13,701 nt of DNA from Gemmatimonadota bacterium (lineage in GTDB: Bacteria > Gemmatimonadota > Gemmatimonadetes > Gemmatimonadales > Gemmatimonadaceae), in contig JAOUHR010000015.1 in the NCBI GenBank assembly GCA_029884515.1, positions 1-13,701 of the forward strand, given 5' to 3'. Of this stretch, positions 6,661-13,701 are shown piece by piece; position 1 is the stretch's first letter; each line of letters begins with the position of its first letter. Made by a program: the position numbers and the translations under genes. The notes under the pieces were generated by a model that was not told the DNA's origin, ran no database searches, and saw only the letters and a list, made by a program, of their open reading frames with translations.

Positions 6661-9600
6661 TCAGAAGGTGAGGTTGAGCCGGAGCACCGTGGTGCGCGGA
6701 TTCGGCATCGTCAGGAAGTCGGAGCGCGAGAACTGGGCGCCCGCATTGGAGATGACCTCAGGGTCCTCCCCGGTGAAGGCCTTGTTCTTCCAGAGCCAGA
6801 CGTTCTGCACGGCGAGGCCGAGCGTGGCGGTCTGCACGGGTCCGAGCATGGCCGTCCAGCGGTCGGGGATGTCCCACGAGAGGCCGACCTCGCGGAACCG
6901 CACGAAGTCACCCGGCTGCAGGAAGGCGTCACGGGTCTCGTTCACCGTCGTGCCGGAGCCGTTCTCCTGCACGAACGCCGGCTGCCCGGACGTCGGGTTG
7001 CCGTAGCGGCGCAGGCGCTCACGGCGCGAGAGCACCGTGGTGTCCAGACGCGCGTTGCTGCGGACGAGTTGCGTCTCGCGGAAGAAGGCGGTGTTGTTCT
7101 GCACCAGGAAGTTCCGCTTGGTGTCGAACTGGGCCGTGAGGCGCAGCTGGTTCCAGAGCGTCACGGTGCTGCTCAGCGTGGCTTCGAGCGTCGGGAACTG
7201 GTTGCCCACGACCTCGAACGTGTCCGCCACCGTCACGACGCCGGTGGTCTCGTCGATGTTGCGGATCGCCTTGGAGACCCACGAGCCGAGCTGGAAGCCA
7301 GGCGTGAAGCGATTGAGCGTTCCGAACGGATTGACGCCGCCCAGGTCCACGAGCTTGTTCTTGAGCGTCGACATGCCACCGCGCACGTCCCACGTGACGG
7401 CCTGCGTCGAGACCGGCGTGGCGGAGAGGGTGACCTCGAGGCCGCTGTTCTTGACCTTGCCGATATTCACCTGCGGGTTCTGCGTGAAGCCGAGCGACGG
7501 CGGGAGCGGCCGGCTCAGGATCAGGTCGTTCGTGGTCTTGTCGAAGTAGGTCACCTCGAGGGCGAGCCGGTTGTCCAGGAAGGCGGCGTCGAAACCGAAT
7601 TCGATCTCGCTGCCGCGCTCCGGCTTGAGGTCCGCGTTGCCCGGGTTCTGCGGTACCGCGCCCGACTCCACGATCCCGTTCGCGATGCTCGGGGCCGCGT
7701 CGAGCGTCGTGAGCGACGCGCCGGCGCCCGGCGCGCGACCGGTCTGGCCCCACGCGGCACGCGCGCGGAGCTGGTCGAAGATGTTCGACCAGTTGCCGAA
7801 GAACGGCTCATCCGAGAGCACCCACGACCCGCCGATCTTCGGCAGGAGTGCGGGCTTCACCTTATCGCCGAACACGGAGAACTGGTCGACACGGAGGCCG
7901 ACCTGCACGAAGCGGCGGTCGAGGTGGCCGAGCTGCACCTGCCCGAGGTAGCCGAGCTGGCGCACGTCGGTGATCGTGCCGCCGCCGGAGGTCTGCGACG
8001 CCGACGAGGGCACGTTGTTCGCGTTCGTGACGAAGCCGGTGCCGGTGACGTTCGTGAAGTTCGTCTTGGTGGAGATGTACTGCACGCCGCCGGAGGCGTT
8101 CAACTCCCAGTTGCCGCCCCAGAGCGACCGCTTGGCGTTGGCCAGGTAGTCGATGGTGTAGCGCTGGTTGTTGATGCGCGACTGCGAGTTCGACCCGGTG
8201 TTGAGGAGGCCGGTGTACGAACCACGCGAGTTCTTGGGGAAGTAGTCCGTCGTCTCATCGCCCTCGATGTCGCCGCCGACCGTGAGCCGGTGCGAGAACC
8301 AGGGGAGCGGCACGTAGTTGAGCGTGAGGCCCATCGTGGTGCCGCGGGTCACCAGCACGTTCTGGATCGCGCTGATCGCGGGCACGTTGCGCTCGACGCC
8401 GAACCAGCCGTTCGAGCCCGAGCCGTTGTCCGTACGCGAGAGCGGAGTGCCGAGGAGGCCGCCGCCCAGGAAGCCGTAGATGTTGTTGTCGTTGTCCGGT
8501 GCCTGCACGCGCGACTGCTGGAGGGAGAAGTTCGCGTTCACCGTCACGCGCGGGTCGGGCACGAAATTGAAGTTCGTGCGCCACGACTGCCGGTTGAAAT
8601 TGTTGTTCGGCAGGGTGCCCGTCTGGGCGTCCCGGTTGGCGGAGAGGTAGTAGCCGTAGCCTTGGCCGCCGCCGCTCGCCGAATAGCCGAGGTTGAAGAT
8701 GTTGCCGGTGCGGAAGGCGTTCTCACGGATGAGCGGGTTGTCCGAGACCAGCGTCGTCGTGGTCTGGCCGCGGCAGAGCGGGTTCGTGCTCGTCGGCAGG
8801 ATGGACGAGGCGGAGCAGAAGGCGTAGTTCGACGGCGGCGCCCAGAGGCGGGCCGTCTGTCCGCTCTGCAGGGAGAGCGTCTGGCGGAACCGCGAGGTTC
8901 CGGCGCGCCCCTTCTTCGTGATGATCTGGATCACGCCAGCGGACGCGTCCGCGCCGTAGAGCGTGGCGGCAGCCGGGCCCTTCACGACCTCGACGGACTC
9001 GATGTCATCCGTGTTGAGGTTGTTCAAGCGGTCGGCGCTCTGGCCCCCTGCGCCGAGGCCGGGCTGGCCCTCGATCAGCTGGATGCCGTCGATGAAGATC
9101 AGCGGCTGGTTCGACAGGTTCACCGAGGAGGCGCCGCGGATGTTGATGCGGCGCGAGGTCCCGGCCGTGCCCGATGCGGAGCTCACCGAGACGCCTGGCA
9201 CGCGGGACTGCAGCATCTCGTTGAAGTTCTGCGCAGGCGAGTCCCTGAGGATGTCGGCGGCGTTGACGCTCGTCACGACGGCGGCCTGCGCGCGACGCTC
9301 CTGATTGCCCGCCGTGCCTGTCACGACGACTTCGGAGAGCTGCACGCGGGAGACATCCATCGAGAGGTTGATCGTCGCGTCCTGACCGACGATCACCCGC
9401 ACCGAGTCACTGACCGCCTGGTAGCCGATCTTGTAGACCGTCACGCGGGCGAGCCCCGCCGGAACGGATGGAGCGCGGAACTCCCCGCGCGCATTCGAGA
9501 AGACCACCACTGCGGTGCCCGTCACGACGATGCGTGCGTCGGCGAGCGGCTGGTTCGTCGAACGAACCGTGATCTTCCCGGAGATGCTCCCGGTGGCGAT

Positions 9601-9681
9601 CTGCGCCCCGAGAGGCATCGCACCGAGTGCCGCGAACATCAGGGCACCGGCGACGAGCCGGGAACGGGAAAACGGAAACAT
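6661..9681 (-). CDS. SusC/RagA-family TonB-linked outer-membrane receptor
   Basis: This is the TonB-dependent outer-membrane channel partner of the downstream SusD-like lipoprotein. The ATG at 9681 gives 1006 aa and is fixed by a strong GGAGG six bases upstream. A signal peptide occupies residues 1-27 (MFPFSRSR, hydrophobic core, cut near PLGAQ). A carboxypeptidase-regulatory-like beta domain follows at about 31-108 (GSISGKI, NARGEFRAPSVPAG), then a TonB-box-like LSEVVVTG at 115-122. The plug runs to about 255, with NIRGASS, the SusC-type QPLIFIDGIQL, VEVVKGPAAATLYGADASAG and IITKKG. The rest is the 22-strand barrel, closing with an aromatic C-terminal residue (LRLNLTF). No N-terminal STN signalling domain is present, so it probably does not act through an anti-sigma factor. 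The ligand is unknown. Confidence 0.95.
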   Translation of the reverse strand: MFPFSRSRLVAGALMFAALGAMPLGAQIATGSISGKITVRSTNQPLADARIVVTGTAVVVFSNARGEFRAPSVPAGLARVTVYKIGYQAVSDSVRVIVGQDATINLSMDVSRVQLSEVVVTGTAGNQERRAQAAVVTSVNAADILRDSPAQNFNEMLQSRVPGVSVSSASGTAGTSRRINIRGASSVNLSNQPLIFIDGIQLIEGQPGLGAGGQSADRLNNLNTDDIESVEVVKGPAAATLYGADASAGVIQIITKKGRAGTSRFRQTLSLQSGQTARLWAPPSNYAFCSASSILPTSTNPLCRGQTTTTLVSDNPLIRENAFRTGNIFNLGYSASGGGQGYGYYLSANRDAQTGTLPNNNFNRQSWRTNFNFVPDPRVTVNANFSLQQSRVQAPDNDNNIYGFLGGGLLGTPLSRTDNGSGSNGWFGVERNVPAISAIQNVLVTRGTTMGLTLNYVPLPWFSHRLTVGGDIEGDETTDYFPKNSRGSYTGLLNTGSNSQSRINNQRYTIDYLANAKRSLWGGNWELNASGGVQYISTKTNFTNVTGTGFVTNANNVPSSASQTSGGGTITDVRQLGYLGQVQLGHLDRRFVQVGLRVDQFSVFGDKVKPALLPKIGGSWVLSDEPFFGNWSNIFDQLRARAAWGQTGRAPGAGASLTTLDAAPSIANGIVESGAVPQNPGNADLKPERGSEIEFGFDAAFLDNRLALEVTYFDKTTNDLILSRPLPPSLGFTQNPQVNIGKVKNSGLEVTLSATPVSTQAVTWDVRGGMSTLKNKLVDLGGVNPFGTLNRFTPGFQLGSWVSKAIRNIDETTGVVTVADTFEVVGNQFPTLEATLSSTVTLWNQLRLTAQFDTKRNFLVQNNTAFFRETQLVRSNARLDTTVLSRRERLRRYGNPTSGQPAFVQENGSGTTVNETRDAFLQPGDFVRFREVGLSWDIPDRWTAMLGPVQTATLGLAVQNVWLWKNKAFTGEDPEVISNAGAQFSRSDFLTMPNPRTTVLRLNLTF

Positions 9682-9687
9682 GTGCTT

Positions 9688-9692
9688 CCTCC
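9688..9692 (-). promoter_or_regulatory. Consensus Shine-Dalgarno site of the susC-like gene
   Basis: GGAGG lies six bases before the ATG at 9681. It decides this start over an in-frame TTG at 9789, which would add 36 residues ahead of a clear signal peptide. It is the only textbook Shine-Dalgarno site in front of any gene in the window. Confidence 0.9.
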
Positions 9693-9762
9693 GCTGGACT
9701 TTGGTGGGAGACGGTGGGGGCCTATCCGACGCCGCGGAATGAGCGGCTGCTGGGAAGGACAA

Positions 9763-9791
9763 ACCATACGATATGCCTCGCGTGCCCAAAA
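9763..9791 (-). promoter_or_regulatory. Weak candidate promoter of the susCD operon
   Basis: The minus strand has TTTTGG (9791-9786), a 17-base spacer and TATGGT (9768-9763), giving a leader of about 75 bases before the susC ATG. The -10 matches four of six bases and the -35 only loosely. A second candidate, TTGACT (9883-9878) overlapping the methyltransferase stop, has a good -35 but a poor -10 (TAGTTC, 9860-9855). The 198-base gap at 9682-9879 otherwise holds only a C-rich leader and no clear terminator. Confidence 0.3.
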
Positions 9792-9879
9792 CGGCATCTT
9801 AGTGAGGCAGCCTACAGTAACACGTACCCGCGCAATCGCTTACGCGTCACGAGTGAACTATTCCTCCGGGCGTGGCAAG

Positions 9880-11115
9880 TCAAGCCTTGACTACCATGAG
9901 CCGCACCGCCAGCCCGCCGTTCGTCGTGACGAGCGCCGGACGCAACCGAAGCGCTGTCTGCGCCTCGAGTGCGGGATCGGCGGAGAGCATCGCCACGCGC
10001 CAGCCCGGGCACCGCTCACGCGCGAACTGGCCGAGCCGCGCGTAGAGGTCGCGCAGCGGACCCGACTCCCCCACGCGCACGCCGTAGGGAGGGTTCGTGA
10101 TGAGGAGTCCACGGCCGGTCGGTGGCTGCACGGAGGAGAGGGGCGCGCACGCGAAGGCGATGTCGTCCGCGACCCCTGCCCGCGCCGCATTCGCCCGCGC
10201 AGACTCGATGGCGCCAGCGTCCCGATCCGAGGCGTGGATCGGGGCCGGTGCGGAGGGCAGGACCGCCGCCTCGGCGGCCGTCCGCGCCGCGCGCCACGCG
10301 GCGCCCGCGACCGACGGCCAACGCTCCGCGGCAAAGGCGCGCCGCAGGCCCGGCGCGATCCGCCGCGCCAGCATCGCGGCCTCGATCGCGATCGTCCCCG
10401 ATCCACACATCGGATCCAGCAGGGGCTCGGCGGGATCCCATTCGGCGCCCAGGAGCATCGCCGCCGCGAGTGTCTCGCGCAGTGGCGCGCGGCCCACCGC
10501 CTGCCGGTAGCCTCGACGGTGGAGCAACTCTCCGGAGGCGTCGGCGCTCACCGTGCAGCGGTCGCGGTCGAATCGCACGACGAACAACTGCGGGAGCGCG
10601 GCCTGCGGCGATTCGGGCCCCGCTCCCTGATCACGATCCCGATCGTCCGGTGCGTGATGCTCCACGTCGTCCGCGTCGGGCGTCATCGCGTGCGTCGTCC
10701 CCGGCAGGGCCCGCACGATCGCCGCCGCGACGCGCTCGGCCACCGCGTCGGAGTGATACAACCTCGACTTGCGACAGGTGACGCGCAGGCGGAACGCGCC
10801 CGCGGGCTGGAGCACGCGCGTCCATTCCACCTGCCGCGCGGCGCGTTCCAACTCGTGGAACGCCGTCGCACGGAACGCGGCCATCCGCACGAGCACGCGA
10901 CTCGCGGCGCGCAGCTGCAGATGCACCGTCGCAAGCAGCGCATCGTCGGCGCGGAACTCGACACCTCCGGCTATCGTGCGCGGCCCAGCCGCGCCGAGGA
11001 CCGCGAGCTCGCGCGCCACCAGCGGCTCCAGACCCGGGGCCACGATGGCGAAGCAGTCGTGCGTGGATGTGGGGTTCGAGGAACCCGCGTGAACCGTGGC
11101 GCGCGTGGAGGGCAC
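9880..11115 (-). CDS. THUMP-domain class I SAM-dependent RNA methyltransferase (RlmL N-half/YpsC type)
   Basis: The product (411 aa) resembles the methyltransferase half of E. coli RlmL, which makes N2-methylguanosine in 23S rRNA, and the stand-alone YpsC family. The RlmK half is absent. The N-terminus (FAIVAPGLEPLVARELAVLG) is typical of the family, and a THUMP RNA-binding region spans about 45-195. The HRRGYR and APLRETLAAAMLL blocks lead into the SAM motif DPMCGSGT at 234-241; the catalytic motif NPPYG is at 341-345. An acidic, low-complexity stretch at about 140-173 (DADDVEHH, DDRDRD) interrupts the THUMP region and looks lineage-specific. The start is GTG, fixed by an in-frame TAG nine bases upstream. 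There is no Shine-Dalgarno site. It begins 20 bases after the msrQ stop and may be read through from msrPQ or from its own box. The exact target base cannot be told from the sequence. Confidence 0.92.
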   Translation of the reverse strand: MPSTRATVHAGSSNPTSTHDCFAIVAPGLEPLVARELAVLGAAGPRTIAGGVEFRADDALLATVHLQLRAASRVLVRMAAFRATAFHELERAARQVEWTRVLQPAGAFRLRVTCRKSRLYHSDAVAERVAAAIVRALPGTTHAMTPDADDVEHHAPDDRDRDQGAGPESPQAALPQLFVVRFDRDRCTVSADASGELLHRRGYRQAVGRAPLRETLAAAMLLGAEWDPAEPLLDPMCGSGTIAIEAAMLARRIAPGLRRAFAAERWPSVAGAAWRAARTAAEAAVLPSAPAPIHASDRDAGAIESARANAARAGVADDIAFACAPLSSVQPPTGRGLLITNPPYGVRVGESGPLRDLYARLGQFARERCPGWRVAMLSADPALEAQTALRLRPALVTTNGGLAVRLMVVKA

Positions 11116-11127
11116 GCGCGGAATCTA
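11116..11127 (-). promoter_or_regulatory. Candidate -10 box and leaderless start of the methyltransferase
   Basis: TAGATT (11127-11122) is followed by six bases, CCGCGC, and the GTG start codon. Eleven of twelve bases match the element in front of sucA, at the same distance. The expected transcription start falls on the G of GTG. No -35 hexamer is evident upstream, and the box lies in the 20-base gap after msrQ, so read-through from msrPQ is also possible. Confidence 0.42.
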
Positions 11128-11135
11128 CGGCGCCG

Positions 11136-11816
11136 TCAGGCGGCGACCGTCTCCGCTGGCGAGGGCACCGTGGCGGCGGCGCGCGTGATCCGGGCCTGGC
11201 GCGCCCGCCAATAGAGCAGGCCGGCGAGGAAGAGCGCGTAGATCGCCGGCTCCGTAATGTCGAGCTTCACCGCCATCCAATAATGGACCACGCCGAGCAC
11301 GGGGATCACGTAGACGAGCCTATGGAGCTTCCGCCAGTTCTTCCCGAGCCGCGCGATCATCTTCTTGGTGGAGGTCACGGCGAGCGGCACCATCAGCAGG
11401 AAGGCGAGCATGCCGATGGTGATGAAGGGCCGCTTGAGGATGTCCTTCTTGATGTCGGCCCAGCCCACGTACTCGCTGATGCCGATCTGCACGTCGAGCA
11501 GCGTCCACGTGAGCAGGTGGAGCGAGACGTACGCGAACGCGAAGAGGCCGAGCGTGCGGCGGTGCTTGGCCAGCCAATTCCAGCCGGTGACTCGGCGGAG
11601 CGGCGTGATGAGCAGCGTGCCGAAGAGGAGCCGGAGCGTCCACTCGCCCAGCAGGTGCTCTCCGGACTTCACCGGGTCGGCGCCGAGCCAGTTCGAGCCC
11701 ATGAAGAGGTCACTCAGCATCGCATAGACGACGACCACCGCCGGCGCGAGCGCGGCGAGGACGAGCAACACGCCGAACCCGCGCGGCTGGCGCGCGATCC
11801 CACCCACCGGCGCCAT
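11136..11816 (-). CDS. msrQ: MsrQ, haem-binding membrane subunit of the MsrPQ methionine sulfoxide reductase
   Basis: MsrQ (formerly YedZ) is an inner-membrane b-type cytochrome that carries electrons from the respiratory chain to periplasmic MsrP. The 226-aa product has the expected multi-helix ferric-reductase-like fold: hydrophobic segments at about 14-34, 60-73, 88-107, 132-148, 167-183 and 190-205. Candidate haem-ligand histidines are His100 (SLHLL), His165 (KLHRL) and His178 (VVHYW). The stretch MIARLGKNWRKLHRL and the HRRTLGLFAF block are typical of the family. The ATG lies four bases after the msrP stop with no Shine-Dalgarno site, so translation is probably coupled. The C-terminal tail (ATVPSPAETVAA) is slightly longer than in E. 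coli (211 aa). Its position directly after msrP confirms the assignment. Confidence 0.96.
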   Translation of the reverse strand: MAPVGGIARQPRGFGVLLVLAALAPAVVVVYAMLSDLFMGSNWLGADPVKSGEHLLGEWTLRLLFGTLLITPLRRVTGWNWLAKHRRTLGLFAFAYVSLHLLTWTLLDVQIGISEYVGWADIKKDILKRPFITIGMLAFLLMVPLAVTSTKKMIARLGKNWRKLHRLVYVIPVLGVVHYWMAVKLDITEPAIYALFLAGLLYWRARQARITRAAATVPSPAETVAA

Positions 11817-11820
11817 CTAT

Positions 11821-12783
11821 CTAATAGTTACGCCGGAGGTCCATGCCCGAGTACAGCGACGCCACCTGGTCGGCGTAGCCGTTGAACATGAGGGTCGGGA
11901 TCCGGCGGAACTGGCCGATCCGGCGCTCCGTCGCCTGGCTCCACCGCGGGTGATCCACCTCGGGATTCACGTTCGCGTAGAAGCCGTACTCGCTCGGGAT
12001 CGCCTCGCTCCACGCCGTCTTGGGCATCGCGGAGGTGAGGCGGATGCGGACGATGCTCTTGATCCCCTTGAAGCCGTACTTCCAGGGCACCACCAGGCGG
12101 AGCGGGGCGCCATTCTGGTTCGGCAGGTCCCTGCCGTACACACCGGTCACGAGCATCGCGAGCGGGTGCATCGCCTCGTCGAGGCGGAGGCCCTCGTTGT
12201 AGGGCCAGTCGAGGTAGCGCATGCCCTGGCCCGGCATCCGCTTGGGGTCGTAGAGCGTGGTGAACTCCACGTACTTCGCCGCCGACGTCGGCCCCGCGCG
12301 CCGGATCACGTCGGCGAGCGGGACGCCGCGCCACGGGATCACCATCGACCACGCCTCCACGCACCGCATCCGATAGATGCGGTCCTCCATCTTCGACGGC
12401 TTGAGGAAGTCCTCGAGCTGGTAGTCACCGGGCTTGGAGACGAGCCCCTCGACCTTCACCGTCCACGGCTTGGTGGTGAACTGCTGCGCGTTCGCCTTGG
12501 GATCCTCCTTCCCCGTGCCGAACTCGTAGAAGTTGTTGTAGCTCGTGACGTCCTCGTACGAGTTGGGCTTGTCGTAGGGCTGCAGCCCGTAGGGCGTGCC
12601 GAGCGAGCCCTGCTGCGAGGCGTCGGCCGCCGCGGGCGCGCAGGCGCCGAGTGCGGGCGCGACCACGAGGCCCGCGCCGAGCACGCCGGCGGCTGCCAGG
12701 AAGCGCCGGCGATCGAGATACACCGACTCCGGTGTGATCTCGCTGGAGGGAAGGGCGGAGCGTGTCATGGTCGTATCTATCAT
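11821..12783 (-). CDS. msrP: MsrP, molybdopterin-dependent protein-methionine-sulfoxide reductase catalytic subunit
   Basis: MsrP (formerly YedY) reduces oxidised methionine residues in envelope proteins, using a molybdopterin cofactor and electrons from MsrQ. The product is 320 aa (E. coli 334). A Tat signal is at 24-47 ([10 protein letters not shown] then a hydrophobic run). The molybdenum-ligand cysteine is Cys141 in [17 protein letters not shown]. Other family blocks are [57 protein letters not shown] and [12 protein letters not shown]. Unusually, the signal ends in PALGAC with Cys48, which fits a lipobox, so the protein may be lipid-anchored rather than free in the periplasm. The ATG at 12783 has no Shine-Dalgarno site; a second in-frame ATG at 12768 ([12 protein letters not shown]) would leave the Tat signal intact. 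The gene diverges from the ABC permease across 47 bases and leads the msrP-msrQ unit. Confidence 0.97.
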   Translation of the reverse strand: MIDTTMTRSALPSSEITPESVYLDRRRFLAAAGVLGAGLVVAPALGACAPAAADASQQGSLGTPYGLQPYDKPNSYEDVTSYNNFYEFGTGKEDPKANAQQFTTKPWTVKVEGLVSKPGDYQLEDFLKPSKMEDRIYRMRCVEAWSMVIPWRGVPLADVIRRAGPTSAAKYVEFTTLYDPKRMPGQGMRYLDWPYNEGLRLDEAMHPLAMLVTGVYGRDLPNQNGAPLRLVVPWKYGFKGIKSIVRIRLTSAMPKTAWSEAIPSEYGFYANVNPEVDHPRWSQATERRIGQFRRIPTLMFNGYADQVASLYSGMDLRRNY

Positions 12784-12830
12784 GGTCAGCGGGATTGTGT
12801 TCCCGGTAGGGGGAGTCTCTATTTCCCGCG
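12784..12830. promoter_or_regulatory. 47-base divergent promoter region between msrP and the ABC permease
   Basis: Both genes must start transcription within or across this short gap. On the plus strand TTGTGT (12795-12800), a 17-base spacer and TCTATT (12818-12823) form a plausible sigma-70 promoter whose start would fall at or next to the permease ATG at 12831. On the minus strand CACAAT (12799-12794) matches four of six -10 bases and would start about four bases before the msrP ATG, but its -35 is poor. The two candidates overlap in sequence, so the polymerases would compete. The purine-rich GGGGGAG at 12809-12815 is 15 bases from the permease ATG, too far for a normal Shine-Dalgarno site. 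Confidence 0.4.
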
Positions 12831-13691
12831 ATGCCGTCCCCCGCCCCGATCCCCGCAGCCTCGTCCGACGCGCCGAGCGTCCTCGTCATCCGGCCGGAGA
12901 GCTCGCGGTCCCTCGGACTGGTGGCGGACCTCTGGGCGTTCCGCGACCTCCTCTGGAGCCTCGCGGATCGCGACCTCCGGCTCCGCTACCGCCAGACGGT
13001 GCTCGGCGTCGCGTGGGTGGTGCTCCAGCCGGTGCTCGGCGCGCTGATCTTCACCTTCGTGTTCGGCGTGGTGGCGGGACTCGAGAGCGACGGCGCGCCG
13101 TACTTCCTCTTCACCTTCGCCTCGCTCGCCGGCTGGGGACTCTTCGCGGGCATCCTCTCGCGCGCCAGCGGCTCGCTGGTGCAGAACAGTCCGCTCATCG
13201 CGAAGGTCTGGTTCCCGCGCGCGGTGCTCCCCGCCTCCACCGTGCCCGCGGCACTGCTCGACTTCGCCGTCGCACTCATCGTGCTGGTCGGCCTCATGCT
13301 CTGGCAGGGCATCGCGCCCACGCCCACGATGCTGCTCATGCCGCTCTGGGTGCTCGGCATCGTGACGCTCGCACTCGGGCTCGGCCTCGTGGGCGCGGCG
13401 CTGATGGTGAGCTATCGCGACGTGCAGCACATCCTCCCCGTGGCGACACAGCTACTGCTCTACGCGAGCCCGGTGGCGTACGCGGTGGCGAACGTGCCGG
13501 CGCGCTACCGCTCCCTCTACTACCTGAATCCGCTCGCGCCGCTCCTGGAGGGCCTTCGCGCGTCGCTGCTCGGCACACCGATGCCCCCCGCGAACACGAT
13601 CGCGTGGGCGGCGGTGGTCTCGCTCGGGGCCTTCGTGCTCGGCGCCTTCGTGTTCCGTCGGCTCGAACGCCGGTTCGCCGATGTCATCTAG
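12831..13691 (+). CDS. ABC-2 type polysaccharide export permease (Wzm/TagG family)
   Basis: This is the membrane subunit of an ABC exporter of the type that moves lipid-linked O-antigen, capsule or teichoic-acid chains across the inner membrane. The 286-aa product starts with about 35 proline/alanine-rich cytoplasmic residues. Next comes the family's amphipathic entry motif ([20 protein letters not shown], 39-58). Six hydrophobic segments follow at about 60-83, 91-112, 137-159, 168-194, 200-220 and 256-276. The block [32 protein letters not shown] at 211-243 is characteristic of Wzm/TagG permeases. The closing [12 protein letters not shown] is basic and cytoplasmic. The ATG has no usable Shine-Dalgarno site; an in-frame TAG at 12807 rules out a longer start. 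Its partner ATPase is expected directly downstream, where an overlapping start is visible. Confidence 0.93.
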   Translation: MPSPAPIPAASSDAPSVLVIRPESSRSLGLVADLWAFRDLLWSLADRDLRLRYRQTVLGVAWVVLQPVLGALIFTFVFGVVAGLESDGAPYFLFTFASLAGWGLFAGILSRASGSLVQNSPLIAKVWFPRAVLPASTVPAALLDFAVALIVLVGLMLWQGIAPTPTMLLMPLWVLGIVTLALGLGLVGAALMVSYRDVQHILPVATQLLLYASPVAYAVANVPARYRSLYYLNPLAPLLEGLRASLLGTPMPPANTIAWAAVVSLGAFVLGAFVFRRLERRFADVI

Positions 13692-13701
13692 CGGCGCGGC
13701 G
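13681..13701 (+). CDS. Probable start of the ABC exporter ATPase gene, partial
   Basis: An ATG at 13681 in the +2 frame relative to the permease opens MSSSGAA and stays open to the right edge, overlapping the permease stop by 11 bases. Overlapping starts are common for the ATPase (Wzt/TagH type) that follows such permeases. Only seven codons are visible, so the product is inferred from gene order alone, and the true start could lie beyond the window. Confidence 0.4.

Noticed and set aside
9703..9718. Direct repeat GGTGGG-AGAC-GGTGGG in the susC leader
   Set aside because: Two six-base copies in GC-rich DNA are too little to support an operator or quadruplex claim.
9682..9789. A longer susC product starting at an in-frame TTG (9789)
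   Set aside because: It would put 36 residues before a clear signal peptide. The GGAGG six bases before the ATG at 9681 settles the start.
9775..9808. Nested short inverted repeats (GCCTC/GAGGC and TGCC/GGCA) as a terminator after the methyltransferase
   Set aside because: The stems are only four to five pairs with unpaired bases between them and no U-tract, and they overlap the candidate susC promoter.
7069..11214. A plus-strand open frame of 1381 codons opposite susC and the methyltransferase
   Set aside because: Its translation is low-complexity, rich in Arg, Val, Glu and His, with no family motif. It is a by-product of strong G/C third-position bias in the real minus-strand genes, which carry clear conserved domains.

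Overview
This is a GC-rich, densely coded stretch of bacterial chromosome. Seven genes lie on the minus strand and one or two on the plus strand. The mix of genes suggests a Gram-negative bacterium with an outer membrane: a SusC/SusD-type TonB-dependent uptake pair, a Tat-exported MsrP with its membrane partner MsrQ, a large secreted PIG-L deacetylase, and a Wzm/TagG-type polysaccharide exporter. SusC/SusD pairs in such a GC-rich background, next to ordinary aerobic metabolism (2-oxoglutarate dehydrogenase E1), fit Gemmatimonadota best. A GC-rich Bacteroidota lineage such as Rhodothermia is the main alternative. This placement is inferred from gene content only.

Layout, left to right. Positions 1-2406 (-) hold a secreted PIG-L family deacetylase that runs off the left edge. 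Positions 2480-5257 (-) hold sucA, the E1 subunit of 2-oxoglutarate dehydrogenase. Positions 5258-5410 hold a G-quadruplex-type motif, a -10-like box touching the sucA start, and a perfect 18-bp hairpin that probably ends the susCD transcript. Positions 5411-6652 and 6661-9681 (-) hold the susD-like and susC-like genes, transcribed susC then susD, 8 bases apart. Positions 9682-9879 are the susC leader and promoter region. Positions 9880-11115 (-) hold a THUMP-domain RNA methyltransferase. Positions 11136-11816 and 11821-12783 (-) hold msrQ and msrP. A 47-base divergent spacer (12784-12830) separates msrP from an ABC-2 polysaccharide-export permease at 12831-13691 (+). The likely start of its ATPase overlaps the permease stop at 13681.

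Functional grouping. MsrP and MsrQ form a two-gene unit that repairs oxidised methionine in envelope proteins. SusC and SusD form an outer-membrane importer with no degradative enzyme beside it, so its substrate cannot be read from context. sucA stands apart from any E2 or E3 gene in view. The plus-strand permease opens what is probably a surface-polysaccharide export operon to the right. No gap over 300 bases lacks a gene, and I saw no tRNA, rRNA, CRISPR array, insertion sequence or phage gene.

I found no convincing new multi-gene system. The most interesting signal is in translation starts. Only susC has a consensus Shine-Dalgarno site. Two unrelated genes, sucA and the methyltransferase, carry nearly the same 12-base element directly against the start codon, with a TAGATT box exactly 6 bases away. 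The permease has a similar arrangement. This looks like leaderless transcription. A possible Tat-lipoprotein form of MsrP is the second point worth checking.
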